DNA of 64,000 bases from Limnohabitans kasalickyi (lineage in GTDB: Bacteria > Pseudomonadota > Gammaproteobacteria > Burkholderiales > Burkholderiaceae_C), in contig OZ248416.1 of NCBI GenBank assembly GCA_965234325.1, forward strand, positions 186,001 through 250,000. Reading direction: 5' to 3'. How positions within the stretch are numbered: the first letter of the stretch is position 1; every line of letters starts with the position of its first letter. This document shows, piece after piece, positions 32,330 to 41,701 of the stretch. The notes beneath the pieces were generated by a model, which ran no database searches, was not told the origin of the DNA, and worked only from the letters and a program-made list of their open reading frames with translations. The position numbers and the translations under genes were made by a program.

Positions 32330-33769
32330 TTACTCGGCTGTCGTTTGATGGATGGGCAGCATGACCTTGAACGTGGTGCCTTTGCCCACTTCGCTCTCCA
32401 CGGTGATGCTGCCGTGGTGGCGTTCAATGATGCCATGCGTGACCGACAAGCCCAGACCCGTGCCCACCCCAACCGCTTTGGTGGTGAAGAAAGGATTGAA
32501 AATATTTTTCATGTTCTCTTCGGTCATGCCACAGCCCGAATCGGATACGGTGAAGAACACATGGCTGTCGTCTGCCGTGGTGGTGATGCGAATCAGACCC
32601 CGTTGCGCTGGGTCGATGGCTTGTGTGGCATTGACCACCAAATTCAGCACCACTTGGTTGATTTGTGAGGGGTAGCAATCGATCTCGGGCAAGGTGCCAA
32701 ACACCAACTCGACGTCCGCCACGTTTTTGAATTCGCTTGCCACAATGTTCAAGGTTGAGGCAATGCCTTTGTGCAGATCGGCTTTGGACCATGCTGCCGT
32801 GTTTTCGGTGCGCGAGAAGTCTTTCAAATCTTGAATGATGGTTTTGACACGCTGAATGCCTTCACGCGTTTCAGACAACAAAAACTTGAAGTCCTCTTGG
32901 ATGAATTCGAAATTGATCTCTTCTTTGATGGCATTGACTTGCTCCAGCGTCAAGGTCTCTTGACCAGGCTGACAATGCTGCTCGAAGGCATCAATGATTT
33001 TTTGGTAGGCCTCAAAGTAGCTCACCAGCGACGTGATGTTGGACGAGACATAGCCAATCGGGTTGTTGATTTCATGCGCAACACCCGCAGACAACTGGCC
33101 CAATGCTGCCAGCTTTTCCGATTGGTACAACTTTTCGGAAGTGTCTTTGAGTTGATCGGTCACGCGTAATTCACGCCTGATGGCCGAAAAATAAGCGCGC
33201 CATAAAAACACGCCAATCGCTGTTAAACCCAACAAAATCGAGATGGCAGACAACACAAACGCATTGCGCTTGATGACATCAAGCTCTCCCCCATCGACGG
33301 CGCCCATCATGTCCAGTCGAATCCATCCCAAATTGACACCGATGTTGACTTTTTCCCAGCACACCAAGATGTCGCCTTCGATGCGGCTCACATGGTCTAG
33401 ACCGGCTTCACTCGGCAGCTTGATGGGGGCGCTGTCAAAGATTTCTAGCGGTTCGTTACCAGGTGTTCTGGCCAAGTGCGTGAGCACTTTGCCTTGGCTG
33501 TCAACCACTTGAATCGACAGCACCTCATCGTTGTACATGGTTTGCATCATGCGCGACTCGAGGGTCGAGAAGTCTTTCTCAATCAGCGGGTCCACCACAG
33601 CCACGATCAAGCCATGCGTGAGGTTTTGGGCACGCTTGAGCTTGTTCTCCAAGAGCAGCGCTTTGGACTGCTTAAAGGCAAACATCCCGCTGCCGATTTG
33701 CACCAGCAGCAGCACCCCAAGCACCAAGAACACGGGTTTCAGCCGCTTCCACTTGAGCCACGCTTTCAA
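32330..33769 (-). CDS. membrane sensor histidine kinase
   Basis: 479 residues. Two membrane helices (about 12-32 and 168-190) enclose a periplasmic sensor domain. The H-box GVAHEINNPIGYV has its phospho-accepting His near residue 231. The catalytic domain has N-box VVNATQAID, G1 SDSGCGM, F-box NPFFTTK and G2 GTGLGLSV. The ATYPE fits the HPK4/NtrB-like group. It is co-transcribed with the HD-GYP regulator, forming a two-component system that would tune cyclic-di-GMP. The input signal is unknown. Confidence 0.92.
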   Translation of the reverse strand: MKAWLKWKRLKPVFLVLGVLLLVQIGSGMFAFKQSKALLLENKLKRAQNLTHGLIVAVVDPLIEKDFSTLESRMMQTMYNDEVLSIQVVDSQGKVLTHLARTPGNEPLEIFDSAPIKLPSEAGLDHVSRIEGDILVCWEKVNIGVNLGWIRLDMMGAVDGGELDVIKRNAFVLSAISILLGLTAIGVFLWRAYFSAIRRELRVTDQLKDTSEKLYQSEKLAALGQLSAGVAHEINNPIGYVSSNITSLVSYFEAYQKIIDAFEQHCQPGQETLTLEQVNAIKEEINFEFIQEDFKFLLSETREGIQRVKTIIQDLKDFSRTENTAAWSKADLHKGIASTLNIVASEFKNVADVELVFGTLPEIDCYPSQINQVVLNLVVNATQAIDPAQRGLIRITTTADDSHVFFTVSDSGCGMTEENMKNIFNPFFTTKAVGVGTGLGLSVTHGIIERHHGSITVESEVGKGTTFKVMLPIHQTTAE

Positions 33770-33796
33770 TTTAAATTCCTAGTTTCGGTGGGCACT

Positions 33797-34576
33797 TTAG
33801 GTGTTTTTGAACGCAGCGGGGCGTTTATTGACAAACGCGTCCATGCCTTCTTTTTGGTCGGCGGTAGCGAACAAGGCGTGGAACAGGCGACGCTCAAACA
33901 TCACGCCGTCGGCCAAACCGCTTTCAAAGGCGCGGTTGACCGATTCTTTGGCGGCCATGGTGGCGAGTTGTGAGTAGCCACAAATCATCAGCGCTGCGCC
34001 CAAGGTTTCTTCTATCAACTTGTCCAGCGGCACGATGCGGCTGACCAAGCCCGCTTTTTCGGCTTCTTTGGCGTCCATCATGCGACCGGTGAGTGCCAAG
34101 TCCATGGCTTTGGATTTGCCCACGGCGCGCGGCAAACGCTGCGTGCCGCCTGCGCCAGGAATGATGCCCAGTTTGATTTCAGGCTGGCCAAATTTGGCGT
34201 TGTCAGCCGCAATGATGAAGTCGCACATCATGGCCAGCTCGCAGCCGCCGCCCAAGGCGAAGCCGCTGACCGCTGCAATGACGGGCTTGCGGATGCTGCG
34301 GATGGTTTCCCAGTCGCGGGTGATGTAGTCGTTTTTGTACACGTCGGCAAAGCTGTAGGTGGCCATGGCGCCAATGTCTGCACCCGCCGCAAAGGCTTTT
34401 TCGCTGCCGGTGATGATCATGCAGCCGATGGCCTCATTGGCATCAAAGGCTTTGAGGGCTTGGCCCAGCTCCACCATCAAGGGGCCATTCAGCGCGTTGA
34501 GCTGCTTGGGGCGGTTGAGGGTGATGACGCCCACTTTGTCGGCTTCGGTGTGAACGGTGATGAATTCGTAGGCCAT
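33797..34576 (-). CDS. enoyl-CoA hydratase (crotonase family, PaaF/EchA-like)
   Basis: 259 residues, typical crotonase. Both catalytic glutamates are present, in GGGCELAMMCD and GQPEIKLGIIPGAGGTQRLPR, so it should be a true hydratase. The oxyanion loop FAAGADIGAM is also there. It is transcribed away from paaG and shares the intervening region with its TetR-type palindrome, suggesting the same control. The reaction is hydration of 2-enoyl-CoA, in phenylacetate or fatty-acid oxidation. The exact role cannot be separated by sequence. Confidence 0.88.
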   Translation of the reverse strand: MAYEFITVHTEADKVGVITLNRPKQLNALNGPLMVELGQALKAFDANEAIGCMIITGSEKAFAAGADIGAMATYSFADVYKNDYITRDWETIRSIRKPVIAAVSGFALGGGCELAMMCDFIIAADNAKFGQPEIKLGIIPGAGGTQRLPRAVGKSKAMDLALTGRMMDAKEAEKAGLVSRIVPLDKLIEETLGAALMICGYSQLATMAAKESVNRAFESGLADGVMFERRLFHALFATADQKEGMDAFVNKRPAAFKNT

Positions 34577-34666
34577 GCAGGCAGCTCCAAAAGTTTTGTA
34601 ATAAGAATTTGACGCTAACTATAGCCAAGCTTGTGTGGCCTAGAGGCGGTGCGATCCAAGGGTAAA

Positions 34667-34694
34667 CATTAACCAACCGATCGGTCGGTTAATG
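34667..34694. promoter_or_regulatory. TetR-type operator resembling a PaaR site
   Basis: A 28-base palindrome CATTAACCAACCGA/TCGGTCGGTTAATG: two 14-base arms with a single mismatched pair. The core AACC.ACCG.TCGGT.GGTT resembles operators of TetR-family acyl-CoA regulators such as PaaR. It sits between the divergent enoyl-CoA hydratase and paaG genes, 26 bases before the paaG ATG. No TetR gene is in the window, so the regulator acts from elsewhere. Confidence 0.75.
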
Positions 34695-34720
34695 CTAAAT
34701 TTCTCATCAGGAGACCACCC

Positions 34721-35539
34721 ATGACCGCATCTACCCCCACCACCAACGACAGCGCCACCGTCTTGTATGAAGTGCGCGGCAGCGTCGCTTTGCTCACGCT
34801 GAACCGCCCGCAAGCCCTCAACAGTTTCACCCGTCACATGCACCACGACCTGTGGGCCGCGTTGGACCGCGCCGAAGCCGATGCGTCCATTCGTGCGCTG
34901 GTGATCACGGGGGCAGGGCGGGGCTTTTGTGCAGGGGCTGATTTGTCAGAGTTTGACTTCGCAGCCGGCCCCGACTTGATCGAGCGTGCCAACCCCGGAC
35001 CCGTGATCGAACAAGCCTTCAACCCCACCGCTCGCAGGTTGCAAGGATTGCGCATGCCCACGGTCGCTGCCATCAACGGCGTGGCTGCAGGGGCTGGGGC
35101 TTCGCTGGCCATGTGTTGCGACATCGCCATTGCGGCGCCGACGGCCAGTTTCATCCAAGCCTTTAGCAAGATTGGCTTGATTCCCGATGCAGGCGGTAGT
35201 TGGTTGTTGGTCGAGCGTTTGGGTATGGCGCGTGCCATGGCCTTGGCCATGATGGGCGACAAACTGCCCGCCGTACAAGCTAAAGAATGGGGCCTCATTT
35301 GGGAGGTGGCCGACGACAGCGTGGCCGCCGCTTTGGCTTACGCCGACAAATTGGCCGTCATGCCCACCAAAGCCCTGGTTGAAACACGCCACCTGTTGCG
35401 CGACGCAGGCACCCGCAGCTTCACCCAGCATTTAGACGCCGAGCGCGATGCGCAATCGGCCATGGGGCGCACCCACGACTACATCGAGGGCGTGACCGCC
35501 TTTTTAGAAAAACGTCCTGCCGTGTTCAAAGGCGAATGA
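34721..35539 (+). CDS. paaG: 2-(1,2-epoxy-1,2-dihydrophenyl)acetyl-CoA isomerase PaaG-like
   Basis: 272 residues, crotonase fold (VALLTLNRPQALNSFTRHM, ITGAGRGFCAGADLSEFD, SKIGLIPDAGGSWLLVERLG). The position of the second catalytic Glu of hydratases is Lys/Ile here (FSKIGL instead of PEIKLG), and an Asp follows (PDAGG). Both traits fit the PaaG isomerase, which opens the ring-epoxide to the oxepin. It heads paaG-paaI-paaK with 4-nt overlaps, downstream of a TetR-type operator. The start ATG at 34721 has AGGAGA upstream. Confidence 0.88.
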   Translation: MTASTPTTNDSATVLYEVRGSVALLTLNRPQALNSFTRHMHHDLWAALDRAEADASIRALVITGAGRGFCAGADLSEFDFAAGPDLIERANPGPVIEQAFNPTARRLQGLRMPTVAAINGVAAGAGASLAMCCDIAIAAPTASFIQAFSKIGLIPDAGGSWLLVERLGMARAMALAMMGDKLPAVQAKEWGLIWEVADDSVAAALAYADKLAVMPTKALVETRHLLRDAGTRSFTQHLDAERDAQSAMGRTHDYIEGVTAFLEKRPAVFKGE

Positions 35540-35991
35540 TGCGCAGCGAATTACACAACGACCCACAAGCCATCGCTCTGGCGCAGCAGGTGGCCCAATC
35601 CATGTTCGCGGTGGACACGGCAACCAAAGACACCATGGGCATCGAAATTTTGGTGTGTGAGCCCGGCCGCGCCGTGCTGCGCATGCCTGTGCAGCCGCTG
35701 CATTTGAATGGCCATCAAATCTGTCACGGTGGCTTCATCTTCACACTGGCCGATTCGACCTTTGCGTTTGCCTGCAACAGCTACAACAAAGCCGCTGTTG
35801 CGGCCGGTTGCAGCATTGAGTTTTTGAAGCCCGCCAAGTTAGGCGACGTGTTGACGTGCGAAGGCGTGGAGCAAACGCTGTCAGGTCGCCACGGTATTTA
35901 CGACATGCGCGTGACCAACCAACACGGCGACACCATCGCCATGTTTCGCGGCAAAAGCGCACAAATTCAAGGCACGGTGATCCCCGCATGA
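35536..35991 (+). CDS. paaI: PaaI-type acyl-CoA thioesterase
   Basis: 151 residues, single hot-dog domain with HGGFIFTLADSTFAFACN, the PaaI active-site stretch whose Asp acts in thioester hydrolysis, and GCSIEFLKPAKLGD. PaaI releases CoA from dead-end phenylacetyl-CoA-derived intermediates. It overlaps paaG and paaK by 4 nt each. Confidence 0.92.
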   Translation: MMRSELHNDPQAIALAQQVAQSMFAVDTATKDTMGIEILVCEPGRAVLRMPVQPLHLNGHQICHGGFIFTLADSTFAFACNSYNKAAVAAGCSIEFLKPAKLGDVLTCEGVEQTLSGRHGIYDMRVTNQHGDTIAMFRGKSAQIQGTVIPA

Positions 35992-37304
35992 AACCCGCAT
36001 TCACCTCTCAGCAGTTTCCGTTAGAGCCTATCGAGAAGGCCAGCATCGACGAGTTGCGTGCCCTGCAACTCAAGCGCCTCAAAGCTACGTTGCAGCAGGC
36101 CTATGCCAACTCGCCCGTGTACCGCGCCAAGTTTGATGCGGCGGGCGTGCACCCCGACGATTGCAAATCTTTGGCTGATTTGGCCAAGTTCCCGTTCACC
36201 ACCAAAGCCGATTTGCGCGACAGCTACCCGTTCGGCATGTTGGCCAAACCACGTGAACAGTGCGTGCGCATTCACGCGTCGAGCGGCACCACGGGCAAGC
36301 CCACGGTGGTGGCCTATACCCAAAACGACATCGACACTTGGGCCAACGTGGTGGCACGCAGCATCCGCGCAGCCGGTGCTCGCCCTGGCGACATGGTGCA
36401 TGTGAGTTACGGCTACGGTTTGTTCACGGGCGGCTTGGGCGCGCATTACGGGGCAGAGCGTTTGGGCCTCACGGTCATTCCGTTTGGCGGCGGTCAGACC
36501 GAGCGCCAAGTGCAGTTGATTCAAGATTTCAAGCCCGACCTGATCATGGTCACGCCCAGCTACATGCTGGCCATTGCGGATGAGTTTGAGCGTTTGGGCC
36601 TGTCGGCGGCGGAGTCGAGTTTGCGCCTCGGCATCTTTGGTGCTGAGCCTTGGACCAACGACATGCGCCGCGCCATTGAGCAGCGCTGCGGCATTGACGC
36701 CGTGGATATTTACGGCTTGTCCGAAGTCATGGGCCCAGGCGTGGCCAGCGAATGCGTTGAGACCAAAGACGGCCCCACCATTTGGGAAGACCACTTCTAC
36801 CCCGAGATCATCCACCCCGAAACGGGCGAGCCTGTGGCCGACGGCGAAATGGGCGAGTTGGTGTTCACCAGCCTGACCAAAGAAGCCTTGCCCATCATCC
36901 GTTACCGCACCCGCGATCTGACGCGTTTGCTGCCCGGCACCGCGCGCACCATGCGTCGCATGGAAAAAATCACGGGCCGCAGCGACGACATGATGATCGT
37001 GCGTGGTGTGAACGTGTTCCCCTCACAGATTGAGGAATACATCTTGAAGCGCCCCGAGCTGGCCCCGCACTACCAATGCGTGCTGACCCGCGAAGGACCG
37101 ATGGACAACTTGACCGTGGTTGTCGAAACCCGACCCGGCATAGACCCCGAGGCCTCTGCAGCCCGAGCTGCCGCGCAGGCCTTGCAGCACGATGTGAAAA
37201 TGTTTGTCGGCACCAGCATTGGCGTGACGCTCAAAGCCGAAGGGGGCGTGGAGCGTAGCCAGGGCAAAGCCAAGCGAGTGGTGGATTTGCGTGGCTTGAA
37301 GTAA
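35988..37304 (+). CDS. paaK: phenylacetate-CoA ligase
   Basis: 438 residues from the ATG at 35988. AMP-binding fold with the phosphate loop ASSGTTGKPTVVAYTQ, DIYGLSEVMGPGVASEC, and the C-terminal ITGRSDDMMIVRGVNVFPSQIEE typical of PaaK. It activates phenylacetate with ATP and CoA as the first step of the phenylacetyl-CoA pathway. The ring-epoxidase genes paaABCDE are not in this window, so the pathway must be completed elsewhere. Confidence 0.94.
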   Translation: MKPAFTSQQFPLEPIEKASIDELRALQLKRLKATLQQAYANSPVYRAKFDAAGVHPDDCKSLADLAKFPFTTKADLRDSYPFGMLAKPREQCVRIHASSGTTGKPTVVAYTQNDIDTWANVVARSIRAAGARPGDMVHVSYGYGLFTGGLGAHYGAERLGLTVIPFGGGQTERQVQLIQDFKPDLIMVTPSYMLAIADEFERLGLSAAESSLRLGIFGAEPWTNDMRRAIEQRCGIDAVDIYGLSEVMGPGVASECVETKDGPTIWEDHFYPEIIHPETGEPVADGEMGELVFTSLTKEALPIIRYRTRDLTRLLPGTARTMRRMEKITGRSDDMMIVRGVNVFPSQIEEYILKRPELAPHYQCVLTREGPMDNLTVVVETRPGIDPEASAARAAAQALQHDVKMFVGTSIGVTLKAEGGVERSQGKAKRVVDLRGLK

Positions 37305-37357
37305 GCCGCTGGGGTTGGTGCGGCAGTGGCGTGCGAGACACGCACACTGCTGTGGTT

Positions 37358-39229
37358 TTAAGGCACCAACCAAGCCGCCACTTTGCGGCCATCTTGAATG
37401 GCCAGTCGCCAAGTGGCGTGGTCCTTGGCTTTGGGCAAGCTCAGCGGTAAGCGCAGCAGTTGGCGGTCGCGGCTAACCAAGGCGGTCAGTTGCGTGGCGC
37501 GGCCTGCATAGAGCAGCACATCGTCTAGCTTTTTGATGCGCCATGCCGAGTGGGTGGCTAACTTGTTGGGCGCGCTCACTTCCAGCCCCAACCATTCATC
37601 CCCCGGTGCAAAGCCTGCACGCTGAGCCGCGCTGTCGGCCAACACTTGTTTGATCTGCACGCTGTGGTCTTCGCCCACGCGCAGGCCCAAGCGTTGGGCG
37701 AGCGGGGCAGGGTCGTGGTGGATGGTCACGCCGTGCGCTGTGAGCAGCTTTTCCAAAGGCAACTCGCGTGTGCCGTGCACCCAAGCCTTGAACTCGGGTG
37801 TCCATGAGCGGCCGGTGAGGTCGTGCAACACGGCCAGTACATCGGCTTCTTGCATGGGGCCGCTGCGTTTGCCGGTGCAGCAGCGTTGCCACAAGGCGCG
37901 CATCACGTCGTCCAACGTCACGCTGTGGTTTTTGACGCCGTGCTGGCGCAGGGTAAGGTCGAGGCACAAGGCCACCAAGGCACCCTTGGTGTAGTAGCTC
38001 ACCGTCAAATTGGGCGTGTTGGCGTCGGCTCTGTAGTACTTGGTCCACGCTTCAAAGCTCGATTGCGCGACGGTGTGCACCTTGCGACCCGGCGTTTGCA
38101 GCACTTGGTTGACGGTCTTGTTGAGCAAGCGCAGGTAGGCGGCATCGTCGATCAAGTCGGCGCGGCGCAGCAGCAGGTCGTCGTAGTAGCTGGTGAAGCC
38201 CTCAAAGAACCACAGCAACTCGGTGGTGTTTTCGCGGCTGTAGTCGTAGTGCGCGAACTCGAACGGACGCAAGCGCTTGACGTTCCAGGTGTGAAAGTAC
38301 TCGTGGCTGATCAGCCCCAGCAAGGTGGTGTAGCCGTCGCTCAAGGCTGGGCTGGCGGGGTGGCTGCCCTGGCTTGGTGGTTTTGTGGCGGCCGCTTGAA
38401 CGGGTGGTGCGTTGTCCAAACGCGGTAAGTCAGCGCGTTGGCAAATCAAAGCGGTGGAGTTGCGGTGCTCCAAGCCACCGTAGCCATCGGCCACAGCGTT
38501 GAGCATGAACACATAGTTTTTGTACGGGGCTTGGCCACGTTTTTTGCCGTGCCAAAACGCAATGGCTTGCTCGCAAATGCGTTGTGTGTCGCGCAGCAGG
38601 CGCTCGCCGTCGAACGCGGGTGTAGCACCTGCCACCACGAAGCGGTGTTTAATGCCAGCTGCCTTGAAAGTGCCCGACCAAAAGGTGCCCATTTCGACGG
38701 GGCAGTCCACCAACTCGTCGTAGTCGGCGGCTATGTAGGTGCCAAACCCTTGGCGGTCGACTTTGAGTGGCGTCAAACCGGTGGCAACTTGCCAGCGGGC
38801 TTGCGGTGCAATCAGTTCGAGTTGATGCGGCTGTTCGGTTTGCCCAGCCACTTGCAAACACAAGCTGGTGCCGTTGAAAAAGCCGCGCTGCGCATCCAGC
38901 CAAGCGGTGCGCACCGAGTCGTCATGGGCGTGCACTTGGTAGTGCAGCGTGACGGGCGCGTCTGCTTGGCAGTCCAGCACCCACGTGCATTTGTCGAGCT
39001 GCTGCACGGTCACAGCGCGCGAGCCTTGGCGAGCGGTGATGCCGACGATTTGTTTGGAAAACTCGCGCACCATGTAACTGCCCGCAATCCACACCGGCAG
39101 GGCCACGCGCTGTTGGGCGGCGGGTTGGGCTACGGTGAGGGTCACGCCATACAGGTGGGCGTGGAGGTCAGCGGCTTCGACGCGGTAATGGAGGTTGGTC
39201 GCTTTCATGGGGATTTTTGGGGTCGCCAT
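37358..39229 (-). CDS. M61 family (glycyl) aminopeptidase with PDZ domain
   Basis: 623 residues from the ATG at 39229 (39208 is an alternative). The zinc site is His309-Glu-Tyr-Phe-His313 in SHEYFHTWNVKRLRPFEF. GGLEHRNS about 50 residues earlier corresponds to the GAMEN-like exopeptidase motif. A PDZ-like segment near the C-terminus (RAGFAPGDEWLGLEVS) completes the M61 pattern. It removes N-terminal Gly or Ala from peptides. No signal peptide is obvious, so the location is uncertain. It starts 1-2 nt after the DUF3429 gene stop. Confidence 0.9.
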   Translation of the reverse strand: MATPKIPMKATNLHYRVEAADLHAHLYGVTLTVAQPAAQQRVALPVWIAGSYMVREFSKQIVGITARQGSRAVTVQQLDKCTWVLDCQADAPVTLHYQVHAHDDSVRTAWLDAQRGFFNGTSLCLQVAGQTEQPHQLELIAPQARWQVATGLTPLKVDRQGFGTYIAADYDELVDCPVEMGTFWSGTFKAAGIKHRFVVAGATPAFDGERLLRDTQRICEQAIAFWHGKKRGQAPYKNYVFMLNAVADGYGGLEHRNSTALICQRADLPRLDNAPPVQAAATKPPSQGSHPASPALSDGYTTLLGLISHEYFHTWNVKRLRPFEFAHYDYSRENTTELLWFFEGFTSYYDDLLLRRADLIDDAAYLRLLNKTVNQVLQTPGRKVHTVAQSSFEAWTKYYRADANTPNLTVSYYTKGALVALCLDLTLRQHGVKNHSVTLDDVMRALWQRCCTGKRSGPMQEADVLAVLHDLTGRSWTPEFKAWVHGTRELPLEKLLTAHGVTIHHDPAPLAQRLGLRVGEDHSVQIKQVLADSAAQRAGFAPGDEWLGLEVSAPNKLATHSAWRIKKLDDVLLYAGRATQLTALVSRDRQLLRLPLSLPKAKDHATWRLAIQDGRKVAAWLVP

Positions 39230-39230
39230 G

Positions 39231-39683
39231 TCAGGTTGCCGCCGCGCCAATCAGGCAAGATAGTACCGACACCACAGTCAGGCGAAAGCGCAGCGTCATC
39301 CATTCGCGCAGGCCAGCTTCCGGCCATGTTTTGCGGTCTACCAAGTAACAGCCAACCAGCAGCAAGGCCAGCACGGGCAATCCCGCAAAGGCCGGCATGA
39401 TGACCGCCACCCAGGCCACCAGCGAGGGCGTGACGCCCCAGATCATGTGCAGCTTGCGTTGCGGCGCGTTGTGCCGCAAACCAATGCCCCAGTGAATACC
39501 GCCTAAAAATGCGGCGATGGTGGCCGCATAGGCGCTGAGCGCGATGGCGACAAACGGGTGCGCTTCAGGTGTGACGATGTGCAGCAGCAAGGCCAGCAAT
39601 ACAAACGGTGCCAAGCCTGCGTAGCCCAGGCGCTGGATCAAAAGACCCGTGTCAGAGTCGGGGGTGATGGTGGAATGGACCAT
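39231..39683 (-). CDS. DUF3429 family membrane protein
   Basis: 150 residues with four or five membrane helices. The segment AATIAAFLGGIHWGIGL is the recognisable core of the DUF3429 family, whose function is unknown. It lies between dsbC and the peptidase gene on the same strand, 14 nt after dsbC, so it is probably part of that transcript. Confidence 0.8.
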   Translation of the reverse strand: MVHSTITPDSDTGLLIQRLGYAGLAPFVLLALLLHIVTPEAHPFVAIALSAYAATIAAFLGGIHWGIGLRHNAPQRKLHMIWGVTPSLVAWVAVIMPAFAGLPVLALLLVGCYLVDRKTWPEAGLREWMTLRFRLTVVSVLSCLIGAAAT

Positions 39684-39697
39684 GTTGTGCGCCTCGT

Positions 39698-40444
39698 TTA
39701 TTTACTGGCGTCTGCCAAGAGCTTTTCGATTTGCGGCGTGCTGATGGCACCGGGCACACGCGTGCCGTCTTGTGCGATCAGCGTGGGCGTACCGGTGATT
39801 TTGTGTTTGCGCCCGAACTCGGTGTTGCGGTCAATCGCGGCGGTGTTGCAGGTGCCAGCGTTGGCAGGGGCTTGGTCGCGCGTCATCAGATCGATCCAAG
39901 CGGTGGCGGGGTCTTTGGCGCACCACACGGCTTTGGATTTGTCGACCGAGCCTTGGCCGAGCACGGGGTAAAGGAACAGGTAAATCGTGACGTTGTCCAC
40001 CTTGGCCAAGTCGCGTTCGAAGCGTTTGCAGTAGCCGCAATTGGGGTCTTCAAAGATGGCGAGCTTGCGTCTGCCGTTGCCGCGCACCATGGTGATCGCG
40101 TCTTTGATGGGCAGTGTGTTGAAGTCGACCGCCCCCAATTTGGCTTCGCGTTCTTCGGTCAGGTTGCGGCGGCTTTTGGTGTCGATCAAACTGCCTTGAA
40201 TGAGGAAGTTGCCTTCGGCATCGCTGTAATAAATCTCGTTGGTGCTCAGACGGACTTCATACAAACCTGCCATCGGTGAGCGTGTGACTTCTTCGATTTT
40301 GGGGATTTGCGGGATGCGTTCGCTCAGGTTTTTACGGATGGTGGCTTCTTGGCCCTGCGCCCACACGGTGCTTGTCACACTCATCGCAATCAAAGCAGTG
40401 GTGATCCATTGGCGAATTGAAAAGGACATGGTGTTGGGTTTCAT
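39698..40444 (-). CDS. dsbC: thiol:disulfide interchange protein DsbC
   Basis: 248 residues with a signal peptide ending near VWAQ (residue 30), an N-terminal dimerisation domain and a thioredoxin fold with active site CGYC (about 136-139) in EDPNCGYCKRFE and the cis-Pro TGTPTLI. It isomerises wrong disulfides in the periplasm and needs DsbD, not seen here. Length and domain order match DsbC. Confidence 0.93.
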   Translation of the reverse strand: MKPNTMSFSIRQWITTALIAMSVTSTVWAQGQEATIRKNLSERIPQIPKIEEVTRSPMAGLYEVRLSTNEIYYSDAEGNFLIQGSLIDTKSRRNLTEEREAKLGAVDFNTLPIKDAITMVRGNGRRKLAIFEDPNCGYCKRFERDLAKVDNVTIYLFLYPVLGQGSVDKSKAVWCAKDPATAWIDLMTRDQAPANAGTCNTAAIDRNTEFGRKHKITGTPTLIAQDGTRVPGAISTPQIEKLLADASK

Positions 40445-40498
40445 GTAGGGGGAAGTTAAGTCAGTGAGACGCGTGTGGTTTGGGCGCTTAAAAGGCTT

Positions 40499-41668
40499 TC
40501 ACCTATTTTCTAAACCCATGGCCTGTTGCATGGCCCACGCTTTGACAGGCGCGAGACTGTTGAAGCCATTCATGCCCCAGTTGCGCACCGCTTGCACGCT
40601 GGCATTGGGGTGAGCGAACAGGCGTTGCAAACCATCGCAGGCGGCCCAAGTCGGCAGCAGGCCTGCTTTGCGGGCGCGTTCGTAACGGCGCAAAAAGCTG
40701 CGGTCGCCTGCTTTGCGCCAGTAGTCTTTGCCATCGCGGGTTTTTAAAATTTGCGCCAATTCAGCCACGTCGGCCAAGCCAAGGTTGAGGCCCAAACCGG
40801 CCAACGGGTGGATGTTGTGCGCTGCATCGCCCGCCAAAGCCCACGCGCTGCCATCGGCGAATTGACCAGTCCAGTGTTGGGCGCGTGCCAGTTGCAAGGG
40901 CCACATGGCGCGTTCGCTGATGAGGGTGAGTTGGCCAAGAACGCCGTGACTGGCATCTTCTAGAGCGAGCGCAAATGCGTGGGCATCTAACGCCAACATG
41001 GCGTGCGCCCGCGCTGGCGGCAGCGACCACACCAAGCTGGCGGTGTCGCCTTCCACGCCGCCCATAGGCAGCAGCGCCAAAATTTCTAAGCCTTCAGGTC
41101 CTTGAGAAAACCATTGCAAGGCTTGTTGACGGTGGGCTGAGCTGCAACGCACACGCGCTGCCACGGCGTGTTGTTGGTAAGGCATCACCTCAAAGTCCAC
41201 ACCCAAGGTTGCGCGGGTGGCACTGTGGCGGCCTTCGCAAATCACGGTCAAGTCGGCTTGTGTCGTTTGGCTGTCGTCGTCGGTCAGACAGGTGATTTCT
41301 GCTTGGTAACGCACCGCCTCGGCCAGTTGGTTTTCCAGCACTGGCACGTCGACGATCCAGGTCAGACCATCGGGCGTGGGGCTTTCAAAATGCGTGAAGC
41401 CACCGTTGTCGCCCCAAACGCGCATCTGTTGCACGGGCGTGGCATGTTGTGGGCTGGGCCAGCAGCGCAGTTCAGACAGCAAGTCGCGGGATGCACTGTT
41501 GAGGGAGTAGGCCCTCACGTCTTGTGCGTCGTCACTGGCGGTGTGGTTGCCTTTTGAAGCGTCGTGTGAGACCAAGCCCACACGCAGGCGTTGGCGGGCC
41601 AGCAGCAGCGCCAATGTGCGCCCCACCATACCGTCACCCCGAATGCAAACGTCGAATTTTTGAGCCAT
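40499..41668 (-). CDS. UbiH/UbiF/Coq6-family FAD monooxygenase
   Basis: 389 residues from the ATG at 41668. The FAD loop GDGMVGRTLALLLA is at the N-terminus, and the second FAD motif ALAGDAAHNIHPLAGLGLNLGLADV near residue 285 is the UbiH signature. These enzymes hydroxylate the ring of ubiquinone precursors at C5, C6 or C1. Which position this one acts on cannot be read from sequence. It is divergent from the MOSC gene, 33 nt apart. Confidence 0.88.
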   Translation of the reverse strand: MAQKFDVCIRGDGMVGRTLALLLARQRLRVGLVSHDASKGNHTASDDAQDVRAYSLNSASRDLLSELRCWPSPQHATPVQQMRVWGDNGGFTHFESPTPDGLTWIVDVPVLENQLAEAVRYQAEITCLTDDDSQTTQADLTVICEGRHSATRATLGVDFEVMPYQQHAVAARVRCSSAHRQQALQWFSQGPEGLEILALLPMGGVEGDTASLVWSLPPARAHAMLALDAHAFALALEDASHGVLGQLTLISERAMWPLQLARAQHWTGQFADGSAWALAGDAAHNIHPLAGLGLNLGLADVAELAQILKTRDGKDYWRKAGDRSFLRRYERARKAGLLPTWAACDGLQRLFAHPNASVQAVRNWGMNGFNSLAPVKAWAMQQAMGLENR

Positions 41669-41701
41669 GTGAAAGATTGTAGGAGGGCGGCACAATGCGG
41701 C

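Noticed and set aside
37305..37357. Terminator between paaK and the M61 peptidase gene
   Set aside because: An imperfect GCAGTG...CACTGC hairpin is present but has no T run on either strand and contains mismatches.
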